This document shows, one piece after another, positions 28,577 to 37,665 of a stretch of 64,000 nt of DNA. Source of the DNA: an uncultured Porphyromonadaceae bacterium. GTDB lineage: Bacteria > Bacteroidota > Bacteroidia > Bacteroidales > Muribaculaceae. Location of the stretch: positions 33,101 through 97,100 of the forward strand of contig CABPYL010000004.1 of NCBI GenBank assembly GCA_902461565.1, given 5' to 3'. Numbering within the stretch: position 1 is the stretch's first letter; each line of letters opens with the position of its first letter. A model generated the notes under the pieces. The model saw only the letters and a list, made by a program, of their open reading frames with translations. It ran no database searches and was not told where the DNA came from. The position numbers were made by a program, and so were the translations under genes.

Positions 28577-31500
28577 ATGATACGTAAGAAAAGTCTTATA
28601 CTCCTCTCCGGCGTTATGTTCCTCTCTGTAGGGGACATAGACGCCGCAGAGCGTGTTATTACCATTACCGATAACTATCTTCATATACCTGTCTCGCACG
28701 CAGTGGATCGCGTGCGTATTGTAATGGAAGCACCCGGCATGGAGGCCATGCCGGTAGACGTGCGTATAGCCGGTGGAAAACCGGACTACTGGGTTTTCAA
28801 GGATGTCAAAGCCTTGCGAGGCAAAAAAATGAAAATAACGTATCCCGATGGCACGGCTGGGGTGGATTCCATTCGTCTGGCATCGGAAGTACCGGATGCC
28901 GACAGAATCTATAACGAACCTACACGCCCGCGATTCCATTATACTACCCGCCGCGGATGGATAAACGACCCAAACGGCCTTGTCTACTACGACGGTGAGT
29001 ACCATCTGTTCTATCAGCACAATCCATTCGAACGCGACTGGGGCAATATGACGTGGGGACATGCAGTAAGCACCGATTTGGTGAACTGGACCGAACTGCC
29101 TACGGCCATCCATCCGGATGCGTCGGGCACCATGTTCTCCGGTTCTGCTGTGATTGACTATGAAAATACATCGGGCTTCGGCAGCAAGAAAAATCCGCCA
29201 ATGGTGATTGCCTATACTGTGGACAGCCCCGACCGCGAGACGCAGGCCATAGCCTATAGCCTCGACCGAGGGCGTACTTTCACCAAGTATGCCGGTAATC
29301 CTGTAATCGACAGCAAGGAAAAATGGAATTCCCGCGACACCCGCGACCCGCGATTATTCCGCTACGACGACCATTGGGTGATGGTACTTAATGAACGCGA
29401 CGGTCATTCCATCTATACTTCCGACAATCTGCGCGACTGGACCTACCGGAGCCATGTAACCGGCTTCTGGGAATGCCCTGACCTGTTCGAGTTGTCTGTG
29501 GACGGCGATAAGAACAATAAAATGTGGGTTATGTCCGGCGCTTCCGGTACATATATGATTGGCAAGTTCGACGGCTATACCTTCACTCCGGTTTCAGGGA
29601 AGCACCGTAATTGTGCAGGCAGTATTTACGCCGCTCAGACGTTCAATAATATTCCTGCAAGCGACGGACGCCGCATCCAGATAGGCTGGGGACGCCTCGG
29701 TATTCCCGGGGAACCTGTCAACGGTATGATGCTTATGCCAACCGAGCTGAGTCTGCGCACTACCAAAGACGGAGTACGCCTTGTCAGTGTTCCAGTACGT
29801 GAGATTCAGGATATTTTCACTCCCGCAGGGGCATGGCAGAATCTGTCGCAGGAACAGGCCAATGATATTCTGCGGCCGTTTTCCGGGGTCGACTGCCTGC
29901 GCATAAAGGCAAAGATTGAGCTTTCTCATGCTACCGATGCCTCGCTCAGCCTCAACGGACAGCGGCTGGTGGATTACGATATGAACGGTACACGCCTCAA
30001 CGGCAACGATTATTCGCCTCAGGACCCAACGAGCATGCAGTTAGACGTTGATGTATTCATCGACCGCTCTGTTGTCGAGGTTTTTGTAGACGGTGGTCTT
30101 TTCTCTTATTCGTTCGGGCGCAACATGCCCGATAATCCTGACAGGACCGAGCCTTTCACATTCCGTGGAAACCGTATTACGGTCAAGGCTTTGGAAGTAT
30201 TCAGAATTGCCCAGCCCGAGATAACCGTGGTCCCGGCCCCTGCGAAAGGAGCATTCCCCATTGTTGCGGCTGATGGAAGCACTGCCACTTTTATCGTGTG
30301 CGATACGGATGCGGATGTGGTGTCTACAGCGGCTCAGGCAGTTGCGGAAGACATAAAGCTGATTACAGGTAGTGCTCCGGCAGTCCGGAATACCATTGAT
30401 AATATCGACTTCCCTGTCATAGCCGGAACCATAGGCAAATCGGAGCTTATAGACAAACTCATTGCCTCCGGAAAGATAGATGTTTACGATGTCAAAGACA
30501 AATGGGAAGCCTACGGCTTGGCAGTGGTGGACAAACCCTTCCCTGGGGTAAAAAAAGCGCTTGTGGCGTACGGCAGCATGCCGCGTGCCACTGCTTATGC
30601 GTTGTTCGAACTGTCCGGGCTTATGGGAGTATCGCCATACGTGTGGTGGGCCGACGTAATTCCCGAGAAAAGGGATGCACTGTATGCAACGGCAGGTGCT
30701 ACCATTGTTAAAGAACCGTCGGTAAAATATCGCGGCATATTTATAAATGACGAGGACTGGGGGCTGATGCCCTGGGCTGCAAAAAACATCGATTCCAAAT
30801 ATAACAACATAGGACCTAATACCTATGCCAAGGTTATGGAACTGCTTTTACGCCTGCGTGCAAATGTCCTTTGGCCGGCGATGCATTTGTGCTCGCAGGC
30901 GTTCTGGGACAACAAGGACAACCTTCCTGTCGCTAAAAAATATGATATAGCTTTAGGCTCGAGCCACTGCGAGCAGATGCTGCGTGATAACGAATGGGAG
31001 TGGCGTCGATACGAAGATAAAACGGGCACATACGAAAATTGGAATTACGTTACAAACCGCGATAAGATTCAGCGATACTGGGAGGAAAGGGTAGAAGAGA
31101 GCAAAGGCTTCTCTGCCATGTATACCTTGGGCATGAGGGGCGTACACGACTGGGGAATAAGCGGTTATCCGTCTACCGAGGACAAGGTACGCGGCCTATC
31201 GGAGATTATTGCGTACCAGCGGTCGCTGATAGAAAAGTATATTGGACGTCCGGATTCGGTGCCGCAGATTTTTATACCGTATAAAGAAGTGCTGGATGCC
31301 TATAACGCCGGATTGCAGGTACCAGGAGATGTGATTCTTACATGGGTGGACGATAATCACGGCTATATACGTCAGCTCCCTACAACTGAGGAACAGAAGC
31401 GTCCAGGTGGTCATGGTGTGTATTATCATTTGTCATACTGGGGAACGCCGGAGGATTATCTGTGGCTGTGCTCGACATCACCGTCGCTGATTAGTTATGA

Positions 31501-32563
31501 ACTTACCAAAGGTTACTATAACGGCATACGCGACCTGTGGGTGATAAATGTGGGCGACATCAAGCCAGCCGAGGCCGAGCTTGAGTTCTGTATGAATCTT
31601 GCATGGGATATCGACGCCTGGAAGCCGGAGAATGCTTGTCAGTACAACAGATATTGGGCAGAAAAGACATTCGGGACCGATGTGGCCGATGAACTTGCCG
31701 ATATCAAGCGCGAGTATTACGAGTTGGCGGCTGCTGGAAAGCCTGAGCATGTTTTTGCTGTTGACTATAACAACGCCGAGATGGACAGGCGCATTGAACG
31801 ATATGCGACTTTGGCAAAACGTGTGGACAAATTGGCCGACAGAATTCCCAAGCGGCTGAAGGACGCTTATTTTGAACTGATCGAATATCCTGTGAAAGGC
31901 GCCTATAACATCAATGTGATGACGTTCCGTTCCCGCCAGGGACGTGCCGGTGAGGCGAAAAAGGCATTCGATAACATACAACGCCTTACAGCTTTGTATA
32001 ATACCGGCATCGCCAACGGAAAATGGAATGGCATGATGGACTGCAAGCCCAGGAAGCAGAAGCAATTCTATCTGCCTGAACCGACTGAGAAATCTGATGT
32101 CCGCGACGAGAACTTCACTATAATTCCAGCCGCTGCTTATACAGCATCCAGTGTCAATCTTACCGAAATTAAAGGTTTGGGTATAGGTGGCAGCAGTGTT
32201 GCTGTATGGCCGATGGATTATACCGATTATTCTGTCGAGGGAATTGCAAAAGCGCCGTATGCGGATTACATAGTACCGGTTAAGAAGGGCGAAAACACGA
32301 TTGAAGCACGTTTTATTCCGTCGTTTCCGGTTCACAGCGGTGAAAATCTGAATGTAGCGGTGAGTGTGGACGGCAACGAGCCGCGGATATGCTCGCTCAA
32401 GACAGTAGCGACCGAGGGTAAGTGGAACAAGACCGTACTGCAAGGCTTCAACGATGCCTCGGTAAACTATAATTCATCCAAAGACAAGAAAGTGAACGTG
32501 CGCGTTTCGCTGCTGAACCCGGGCATCGCCCTGAGCGAGATATATGTGCATTCATCCAAATAA
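28577..32563 (+). CDS. fusion: GH32 fructan-hydrolase-like domain + GH115 alpha-glucuronidase-like domain
   Basis: The protein has 1328 residues with a signal peptide (about 1-23). Residues about 30-110 are a DUF4980-like N-terminal sandwich. Residues about 115-545 are a complete GH32 enzyme: WINDPNG (nucleophile Asp131), RDPRLF (Asp257) and WECPDLF (acid/base Glu299), followed by its beta-sandwich (VFIDRSVVEVFVDGG). From about 546 the chain continues without a break into a GH115 protein: VKYRGIFINDEDWGL, NVLWPAMH, GSSHCEQML, WVDDNHGYIR, then C-terminal helices and sandwich. GH32 releases beta-fructosyl units and GH115 releases glucuronic acid (family knowledge). Both halves look intact. No frameshift or stop separates them. 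Confidence 0.92.
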   Translation: MIRKKSLILLSGVMFLSVGDIDAAERVITITDNYLHIPVSHAVDRVRIVMEAPGMEAMPVDVRIAGGKPDYWVFKDVKALRGKKMKITYPDGTAGVDSIRLASEVPDADRIYNEPTRPRFHYTTRRGWINDPNGLVYYDGEYHLFYQHNPFERDWGNMTWGHAVSTDLVNWTELPTAIHPDASGTMFSGSAVIDYENTSGFGSKKNPPMVIAYTVDSPDRETQAIAYSLDRGRTFTKYAGNPVIDSKEKWNSRDTRDPRLFRYDDHWVMVLNERDGHSIYTSDNLRDWTYRSHVTGFWECPDLFELSVDGDKNNKMWVMSGASGTYMIGKFDGYTFTPVSGKHRNCAGSIYAAQTFNNIPASDGRRIQIGWGRLGIPGEPVNGMMLMPTELSLRTTKDGVRLVSVPVREIQDIFTPAGAWQNLSQEQANDILRPFSGVDCLRIKAKIELSHATDASLSLNGQRLVDYDMNGTRLNGNDYSPQDPTSMQLDVDVFIDRSVVEVFVDGGLFSYSFGRNMPDNPDRTEPFTFRGNRITVKALEVFRIAQPEITVVPAPAKGAFPIVAADGSTATFIVCDTDADVVSTAAQAVAEDIKLITGSAPAVRNTIDNIDFPVIAGTIGKSELIDKLIASGKIDVYDVKDKWEAYGLAVVDKPFPGVKKALVAYGSMPRATAYALFELSGLMGVSPYVWWADVIPEKRDALYATAGATIVKEPSVKYRGIFINDEDWGLMPWAAKNIDSKYNNIGPNTYAKVMELLLRLRANVLWPAMHLCSQAFWDNKDNLPVAKKYDIALGSSHCEQMLRDNEWEWRRYEDKTGTYENWNYVTNRDKIQRYWEERVEESKGFSAMYTLGMRGVHDWGISGYPSTEDKVRGLSEIIAYQRSLIEKYIGRPDSVPQIFIPYKEVLDAYNAGLQVPGDVILTWVDDNHGYIRQLPTTEEQKRPGGHGVYYHLSYWGTPEDYLWLCSTSPSLISYELTKGYYNGIRDLWVINVGDIKPAEAELEFCMNLAWDIDAWKPENACQYNRYWAEKTFGTDVADELADIKREYYELAAAGKPEHVFAVDYNNAEMDRRIERYATLAKRVDKLADRIPKRLKDAYFELIEYPVKGAYNINVMTFRSRQGRAGEAKKAFDNIQRLTALYNTGIANGKWNGMMDCKPRKQKQFYLPEPTEKSDVRDENFTIIPAAAYTASSVNLTEIKGLGIGGSSVAVWPMDYTDYSVEGIAKAPYADYIVPVKKGENTIEARFIPSFPVHSGENLNVAVSVDGNEPRICSLKTVATEGKWNKTVLQGFNDASVNYNSSKDKKVNVRVSLLNPGIALSEIYVHSSK

Positions 32564-32594
32564 ACAGAAAATATAACGCTTAAAAAGTATTACC

Positions 32595-33695
32595 ATGTAT
32601 AATTCAGACAAGCGCATAGTTGCGACACTCGACGCCGGAGGCACCAACCTTGTTTTCGGTGCCATGCGTGGCTGTGAGTATATTACCGATCCTATTATTT
32701 TGCCCTCGAACGCGCACGACCTCGAACGGTGTCTCGATTCCATATCCGAAGGCTTTACCCGCATTTTCGATACTCTTGACGAGAAACCGGTGGCAATCAG
32801 TTTCGCTTTTCCCGGACCGGCGGACTATCCTTCGGGCGTAATCGGCGGCTATCTGCCTAATTTCCCCTCGTTCCGCGATGGTGTGGCCCTGGGGCCGTTC
32901 CTCGAAGAGAAATTCAAGGTGCCTGTGTTCATCAACAACGACGGCGATCTGTTTGCCTACGGCGAAGCTCTTTGTGGCGCACTCCCCGAACTTAACCGTC
33001 GTCTCGAGGAAGCTGGAAGTAAAAAACGTTACAAAAACCTGATTGGCTATACTTTCGGTACCGGTTTCGGCATCGGAATTGTGGTTAACGGGAAGCTTAA
33101 CCTCGGCGACAACTCGTGTGTGGAGACGTTCTGTCTTCCTAATATGGCAAAGGAGCGAATCATTGTAGAGGAAGGTGTGTCCATTCGCGCGGTAAAGCGT
33201 GTGTATGCCGAAGCATCCGGCGACTACAATCACAAATTCGAGCCTAAGGAAATCTGTGAGATTGCCGACGGCAAACGTGAAGGAAACGTAGAAGCAGCCC
33301 GCAAAGCTTTTGCCGAGATGGGTACCATTGCAGGCGACGCGATGGCTATAGCTGCCCAGCTCGTGGATGGTATAATTGTGTTAGGTGGCGGTCTTACCGC
33401 GGCCGAACGCTGGTTTATGCCGTCGCTGCTCAAGGAAATGCGCAGCAATTTCGCAACTCTTGGCGGAGAAACACTTCACCGTCTGCAGATGCAGGTGTTC
33501 GATGTCGACGATCCTGCCGAGTTCGAGGCTTTTGCAAAAGGCAACCCCCGTACAATTGCCATACGCGGTACAAACCGTACCGTGGAATACGACGATATGA
33601 AACGCATAGGTATAATGGTATCCAAGTTGGGGGCTTCCAAGGCTATTTCGGCCGGTGCTTATGCTTTCGCACTTTCAAAAATAGATGAAAAATGA
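32595..33695 (+). CDS. ROK-family sugar kinase (probable manno- or fructokinase)
   Basis: The protein has 366 residues with no signal peptide, so it is cytoplasmic. The ATPase fold shows DAGGTNLVFGA (phosphate 1 loop), INNDGDLFAYGE (catalytic Asp of the NND motif), GYTFGTGFGIGIV (phosphate 2) and IIVLGGGL (adenosine loop). The usual ROK zinc motif CxCGxxGCxE is replaced by SCVETFC. The product probably phosphorylates the monosaccharide released by the operon's enzymes. Its 4-nt overlap with the mannose-6-phosphate isomerase gene argues for mannose, and the GH32 domain for fructose. The sequence does not decide between them. Confidence 0.85.
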   Translation: MYNSDKRIVATLDAGGTNLVFGAMRGCEYITDPIILPSNAHDLERCLDSISEGFTRIFDTLDEKPVAISFAFPGPADYPSGVIGGYLPNFPSFRDGVALGPFLEEKFKVPVFINNDGDLFAYGEALCGALPELNRRLEEAGSKKRYKNLIGYTFGTGFGIGIVVNGKLNLGDNSCVETFCLPNMAKERIIVEEGVSIRAVKRVYAEASGDYNHKFEPKEICEIADGKREGNVEAARKAFAEMGTIAGDAMAIAAQLVDGIIVLGGGLTAAERWFMPSLLKEMRSNFATLGGETLHRLQMQVFDVDDPAEFEAFAKGNPRTIAIRGTNRTVEYDDMKRIGIMVSKLGASKAISAGAYAFALSKIDEK

Positions 33696-34657
33696 TAGAA
33701 AAAGCACCTTTGGTATTTACCCCATATTTGAAAAGCGTGATTTGGGGCGGAAATAAAATTTGCGAATATAAAGGTATTGCACAGCCGGAGCCGAATATCG
33801 GCGAGAGCTGGGAGATTTCGGCTGTGCCGGGGCATGAATCAGTAGTGGCAGAGGGCACTTACAAAGGCAAGACAATAACCGAACTGATAGATAGCTTCGG
33901 TGCCGGTCTCCTTGGAGAAAAGGTTATGGCAAAGTATGGCGCCAAGTTCCCGCTGCTGATAAAACTGATAGACGCCGCCGACAATCTTTCCGTGCAGGTT
34001 CATCCTGACGATGCTTTGGCAATGAAACGTCATGGAAGTCTCGGGAAAACCGAGATGTGGTACATTATCGGCACCGACAAGGATGCAAAAATTTACGCTG
34101 GCCTAAACGTTGCCATGACACCCGACGACTATGTAAAGCGTGTGGCCGACGGTACATTTGCCGAGACACTTGCTGTGCATAGTTCAGCCCCAGGCGATGT
34201 ATTCTTCCTTCCTGCCGGTCGCGTGCATGCCATAGGCGCAGGAAACCTGCTTGCAGAAATACAGGAATCAAGCGATATCACGTACCGTATCTATGACTAC
34301 GACCGTCGCGATGCTGCCGGCAATGCACGCGAGCTGCATACCGAGCTTGCCAAGGATGCTATTGATTACACCGTTTACGACAATTATAAGGACGAGCCTG
34401 CGCCGGCTGATGTTGCGAACGCCGAAATAGTGCATTGCGATCATTTTACCACGGACCGCATTCTGCTCGACGGTAAAATCTCATTGAATTTCGACGGACA
34501 GTCATTTACGGTTGTAATGTGTATCGATGGTGAGGCAACAATCGGCTATCCCGGCGGAGAACTGCTCCTTAAAGCCGGGCATACGGCTCTGCTGCCAGCT
34601 GTCCTTACGGATATTACCCTTACCGGTAAATCCACCATTCTGCTTTCCCGCTCGTAA
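33692..34657 (+). CDS. manA: mannose-6-phosphate isomerase, class I
   Basis: The protein has 321 residues and is cytoplasmic. Zinc-site segments of type I isomerases are present: LSVQVHPDD, GKTEMWYI and AGRVHAIGAG, plus the DITYRIYDYDR block. It interconverts mannose-6-phosphate and fructose-6-phosphate. It begins inside the ROK gene stop (ATGA, 33692-33695). As last gene of the operon it links the alpha-mannosidases (GH76, GH92, GH38) to glycolysis. A hairpin terminator follows at once. Confidence 0.93.
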   Translation: MIEKAPLVFTPYLKSVIWGGNKICEYKGIAQPEPNIGESWEISAVPGHESVVAEGTYKGKTITELIDSFGAGLLGEKVMAKYGAKFPLLIKLIDAADNLSVQVHPDDALAMKRHGSLGKTEMWYIIGTDKDAKIYAGLNVAMTPDDYVKRVADGTFAETLAVHSSAPGDVFFLPAGRVHAIGAGNLLAEIQESSDITYRIYDYDRRDAAGNARELHTELAKDAIDYTVYDNYKDEPAPADVANAEIVHCDHFTTDRILLDGKISLNFDGQSFTVVMCIDGEATIGYPGGELLLKAGHTALLPAVLTDITLTGKSTILLSRS

Positions 34658-34676
34658 TAGAAATTACAAAATAAAA

Positions 34677-34712
34677 CGTCGCCGGAATATCGGACAAGAT
34701 ATTCCGGCGGCG
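34677..34712. terminator. bidirectional hairpin terminator between convergent genes
   Basis: GCCGGAATATC (34681-34691) pairs with GATATTCCGGC (34698-34708) around a 6-nt loop. Four outer pairs, one of them G-T, extend it to 15 bp. It sits between the stops of manA (plus) and the GxGYxYP gene (minus), so it may serve both. Confidence 0.8.
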
Positions 34713-34727
34713 TTGCGTATATCGTTG

Positions 34728-36893
34728 TCAGAGCTCGGAACCGTAGACCTCGATATCGGCAATGCGTGCAGTGGAATCGGAGCCGGCATCGCTGACGGTG
34801 ATACGGACATACCGTGCCTCCACGGGCTTGATATCTGTATCTGTTACCGATGCAGTGTTGTTCTTGTGCTCGCCTACGATGGTCCATACGGTGCCGTCGA
34901 TACTTGTTTCGACCTTGAATGCTCGTGAATTGAGTGCCACGTTCATGCCGGAGGCGCCTGCATGTCGGATAACATATCGGTTCACGTTGTACGCCTTGCC
35001 GAAGTCGCATTCCACCCAGCCTTTTCCGTCGGCGGCAGACGATACCCACATTCGGCCTTCTGAGGGTGAGCCGTCGGTTGCAAGCGAGGCATCTGTGGCC
35101 GAGGCCGACGAGGTAACTTTCAGTTCCTTGAGCATTATGAGGTTGAACGGTAGTCCGTTGGCGCGGTTGTACATGTTATAGAAATGGTCGCCTCGTAGAA
35201 TTACGGTTTTGCCGGGAGCGATTTCTTCAAGTTTTCCCTCTATTTTTGCGATTTCGTCGGGTCCCATATCCCATACAGTTCCCTGTGCCGACAGGAACAT
35301 TGGCTTGGAGCCGTCGAAGTTGCGTATGTCGCGGTTGAAAAAATCGGTTATCACATTGATACCGTTTGCATAGCAGGGATAATTGGGAATGAAAGCCAGA
35401 CGATTGTCGGCCACAGTGGTTTTAAGACGACCGACCTGACGTTCCCAGTCCTGTATTGTGAGGCCGTAGAGGTATCGGCATTCACTGGCGTATGCCGAAC
35501 GCTGCGTATTGTTGACGTCATCCCAGATGGTTACCACACGCAATCCTGCTTTTTCGAGGTATCGTCCGCTCAGACGTGCGTAAGGAGTGAACACAGAGCC
35601 GCGGGTAACGTTCCAGCGTTTGTTGTGAGCATCGTATGGCATTGCATATCCGAGACCTGAAGGCCCGCTGGCAAAAAAGTCGTTTTCGGTTGCACGGTTG
35701 TAATAATAGTTGAGCATAGACGGCGAGAAATCTACCAGGGCAGGACTGATGGTCCAGTTCATGGGTACTTTGCCACGTCCGGATTGGTTGAAGTTAGGTA
35801 GCATGGCGTGTTCGCAGTACTGGATGTTGTCGCCGTCGCTTATATAAACGGTAACATAGACCTTGTTTTCCAGTTCCGGCATCTTAGGTACCGGAGGAAT
35901 ATTTACGGGTACTCTTATAGCGGAATATATAGAGCCGTTCTCAAAGAAATCCGATGGTACAGTTGAGAGTCCGTATTTGGTTGTCTCGCCAATTCCGGAA
36001 CGTTCTTCGGGGAACCATCCTGTAACAATGTCGCGGCCGGGCGTAAGGTCCTGAAGCATTTTATCGAGCAGGTCTTTTTCCTCCTTGATGCGGGGGTCGA
36101 GCCACACACATGCCGATCCGGCGACAGCGCCGATATCGTGGACGTATGGCATGACAGGGCGGAGGCTTATGAGAAGCCGGTGGTTGCAACGCTCCCAGTA
36201 ATTATCGTAGAGGTACTGGTAAACTTCTACCGGGCTTGTCATCGCAAGATTTGTGAAATCCTCGGCAACCGGAAGGTCGATACCGTTTTCAATTAGTTTT
36301 TTTTGTATTTCGGCAGTTACGGGCAGGAGGCGTTCGAGTCCTCCGACAGTAGCGGCGAGGTTGCCGTAGTGCTCGCTGTGTTCAGTGCTGTATAATACAA
36401 GTCCCTTAAGCTCGTCTTTGAAATTATTTACGAGAGCGTAGGGCGTGCGTGCGCTTATTGTTGATACATTTCTGCGCAGATTGTGTGCTGCCGGCCATGT
36501 ATTTCTTGATTCGTCGCCCTGATAGAGTAATATGCGTGCGCGTGAGCGGTTGACAAGACCCTGAAGTACGGAGAACATCACACGTTCCTGGTCGTTGAGA
36601 CCTGCCGCGTTCATATCAAGGGCATATACACGTTTGTCCGGAGCCGGAATGCGGGGTAGCAGTCTGTCGTCGGGCCAGTCCACTTCGTCGTATTCGAGGA
36701 TACGGTCGCCGTCGGCAGTGAGATGCACGTCGTTGTTTTCGAAAGTGATTTTTGTGAGATTATCGGCAGCCGAGGCGGTTATTTCGCCATCGGAGTGGTA
36801 TGTAAGCATTGTGATATCCTGAGCGCCGGCATTGAACACGAAAAGCGACGCTAAGGAAAGTGTGAGCAGATATTTCATATATAAAGGTGTCAT
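34728..36893 (-). CDS. GxGYxYP-family putative glycosidase with C-terminal F5/8 type C (CBM32-like) domain
   Basis: The protein has 721 residues with a signal peptide (KYLLTLSLASLFVFNAGA). The family motif appears as GPSGLGYAMPYD with Met in place of the second Tyr, and YVTVYISDGDNIQYCEH precedes it. The last about 140 residues form a discoidin-like sandwich (VSSAADGKGWVECDFGKAYNVNRYVIRHAG), which often binds galactose-type sugars. GxGYxYP proteins are predicted glycosidases without settled activity. The ATG at 36893 overlaps the stop of the upstream tailed protein (4 nt); ATG 36878 is an alternative start. Both genes form a two-gene minus-strand operon. Confidence 0.87.
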   Translation of the reverse strand: MTPLYMKYLLTLSLASLFVFNAGAQDITMLTYHSDGEITASAADNLTKITFENNDVHLTADGDRILEYDEVDWPDDRLLPRIPAPDKRVYALDMNAAGLNDQERVMFSVLQGLVNRSRARILLYQGDESRNTWPAAHNLRRNVSTISARTPYALVNNFKDELKGLVLYSTEHSEHYGNLAATVGGLERLLPVTAEIQKKLIENGIDLPVAEDFTNLAMTSPVEVYQYLYDNYWERCNHRLLISLRPVMPYVHDIGAVAGSACVWLDPRIKEEKDLLDKMLQDLTPGRDIVTGWFPEERSGIGETTKYGLSTVPSDFFENGSIYSAIRVPVNIPPVPKMPELENKVYVTVYISDGDNIQYCEHAMLPNFNQSGRGKVPMNWTISPALVDFSPSMLNYYYNRATENDFFASGPSGLGYAMPYDAHNKRWNVTRGSVFTPYARLSGRYLEKAGLRVVTIWDDVNNTQRSAYASECRYLYGLTIQDWERQVGRLKTTVADNRLAFIPNYPCYANGINVITDFFNRDIRNFDGSKPMFLSAQGTVWDMGPDEIAKIEGKLEEIAPGKTVILRGDHFYNMYNRANGLPFNLIMLKELKVTSSASATDASLATDGSPSEGRMWVSSAADGKGWVECDFGKAYNVNRYVIRHAGASGMNVALNSRAFKVETSIDGTVWTIVGEHKNNTASVTDTDIKPVEARYVRITVSDAGSDSTARIADIEVYGSEL

Positions 36894-37456
36894 AGGATTA
36901 TTTTAGCGGAAAATGAGCCGATGCGTACAATGTGCAGCCCGGCAGGGAGCTGCGACCGGCTCAGAAGAAGTTCGCCGGAGGTTGTCTGGTATATGCCTTC
37001 GGCTTTGCCACCGGATGTGAAAACTTGTGCGGAGATGCCTTGCGGAATACCACTGAAAATCACCTGGCCGGGGCTGATTCGGCACTGGATGCCGGTGTCG
37101 CTTACGGTTGCTACCGATGCGACAGTACCGAGTGTGATGTCTGTAACGTTGTCGAACAGCACTTCTACAGGCTCGCTCCAGCCGATGGAACTCAACCGAA
37201 GGCAGTCGCTGTCGAAAGCTATTGCCGGTTCTGCGCTGAAAAGGACAGCGACCGGTGTGCTGTCGGTAATATTCAGTGTAATGCCTTTGCCGGTTACGCC
37301 GGGGGCGAGAAAACTGATTTTCTGGAGTTCGGCAACACTCATCACTGTCGACGTTCCGTCGGTCTTGTGGATGCGTATCATTCTCTCTTGAGAGACCACC
37401 GAAAACGAGGCGCCTGATAACGCTGCGATAAGCATTGCTGTTATAAATTTTTTCAT
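36890..37456 (-). CDS. small secreted protein with Por/T9SS-like C-terminal tail
   Basis: The protein has 188 residues with a signal peptide (MKKFITAMLIAALSGASFSV). Residues about 25-55 (RMIRIHKTDGTSTVMSVAELQKISF) resemble a short beta-hairpin repeat common at the N-terminus of Bacteroidales secreted proteins. The end (AQVFTSGGKAEGIYQ...LPAGLHIVRIGS) resembles the type A T9SS sorting domain. The same HKTDG-like block occurs near the start of the GxGYxYP protein (LTYHSDGEITASAADNLTKITF), suggesting related function. No enzyme motif is recognised. Its promoter has an exact -7 element about 20 nt before the start. Confidence 0.78.
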   Translation of the reverse strand: MKKFITAMLIAALSGASFSVVSQERMIRIHKTDGTSTVMSVAELQKISFLAPGVTGKGITLNITDSTPVAVLFSAEPAIAFDSDCLRLSSIGWSEPVEVLFDNVTDITLGTVASVATVSDTGIQCRISPGQVIFSGIPQGISAQVFTSGGKAEGIYQTTSGELLLSRSQLPAGLHIVRIGSFSAKIIL

Positions 37457-37476
37457 GGACTGATATGTTTTTATTG

Positions 37477-37544
37477 CAAATTTAGCTCAATCGCGCTAAA
37501 AATTCATCATACAATCTGTTCAAAGATAAGAAAAAACCGTTCAA
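37477..37544 (-). promoter_or_regulatory. promoter of the tailed-protein/GxGYxYP operon with perfect paired half-sites
   Basis: Read leftwards: TTGAAC at 37544-37539, 15 nt, TTGAAC at 37523-37518, 33 nt, then TAAATTTG at 37484-37477. The 12-nt word TCTGTTCAAAGA (37515-37526) also occurs at 6247-6258 in the susC control region. No -33 TTTG is present at the normal distance. Confidence 0.65.
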
Positions 37545-37572
37545 CCGCTTGTATAGGCCTGTGGTGAGGTGT

Positions 37573-37639
37573 GTGAACAAATATTCTCAAAATTTGAACA
37601 TTTTTGCTGGATATATAAAGATTAAAAAAGCTAAATTTG
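37573..37639 (+). promoter_or_regulatory. GH78-GH43 operon promoter with paired half-sites
   Basis: Read rightwards: GTGAAC at 37573-37578, 15 nt, TTGAAC at 37594-37599, 32 nt, then TAAATTTG at 37632-37639. The core AGCTAAATTTGCAA is identical on both arms of this divergent region. Transcription would start near 37646, about 20 nt before ATG 37666. Confidence 0.65.
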
Positions 37640-37665
37640 CAACACATCATTATAAATACATTGCT

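Noticed and set aside
37549..37665. Upstream in-frame extension of the GH78-GH43 gene
   Set aside because: It contains the half-sites and the -7 element, and the later ATG begins a proper signal peptide.
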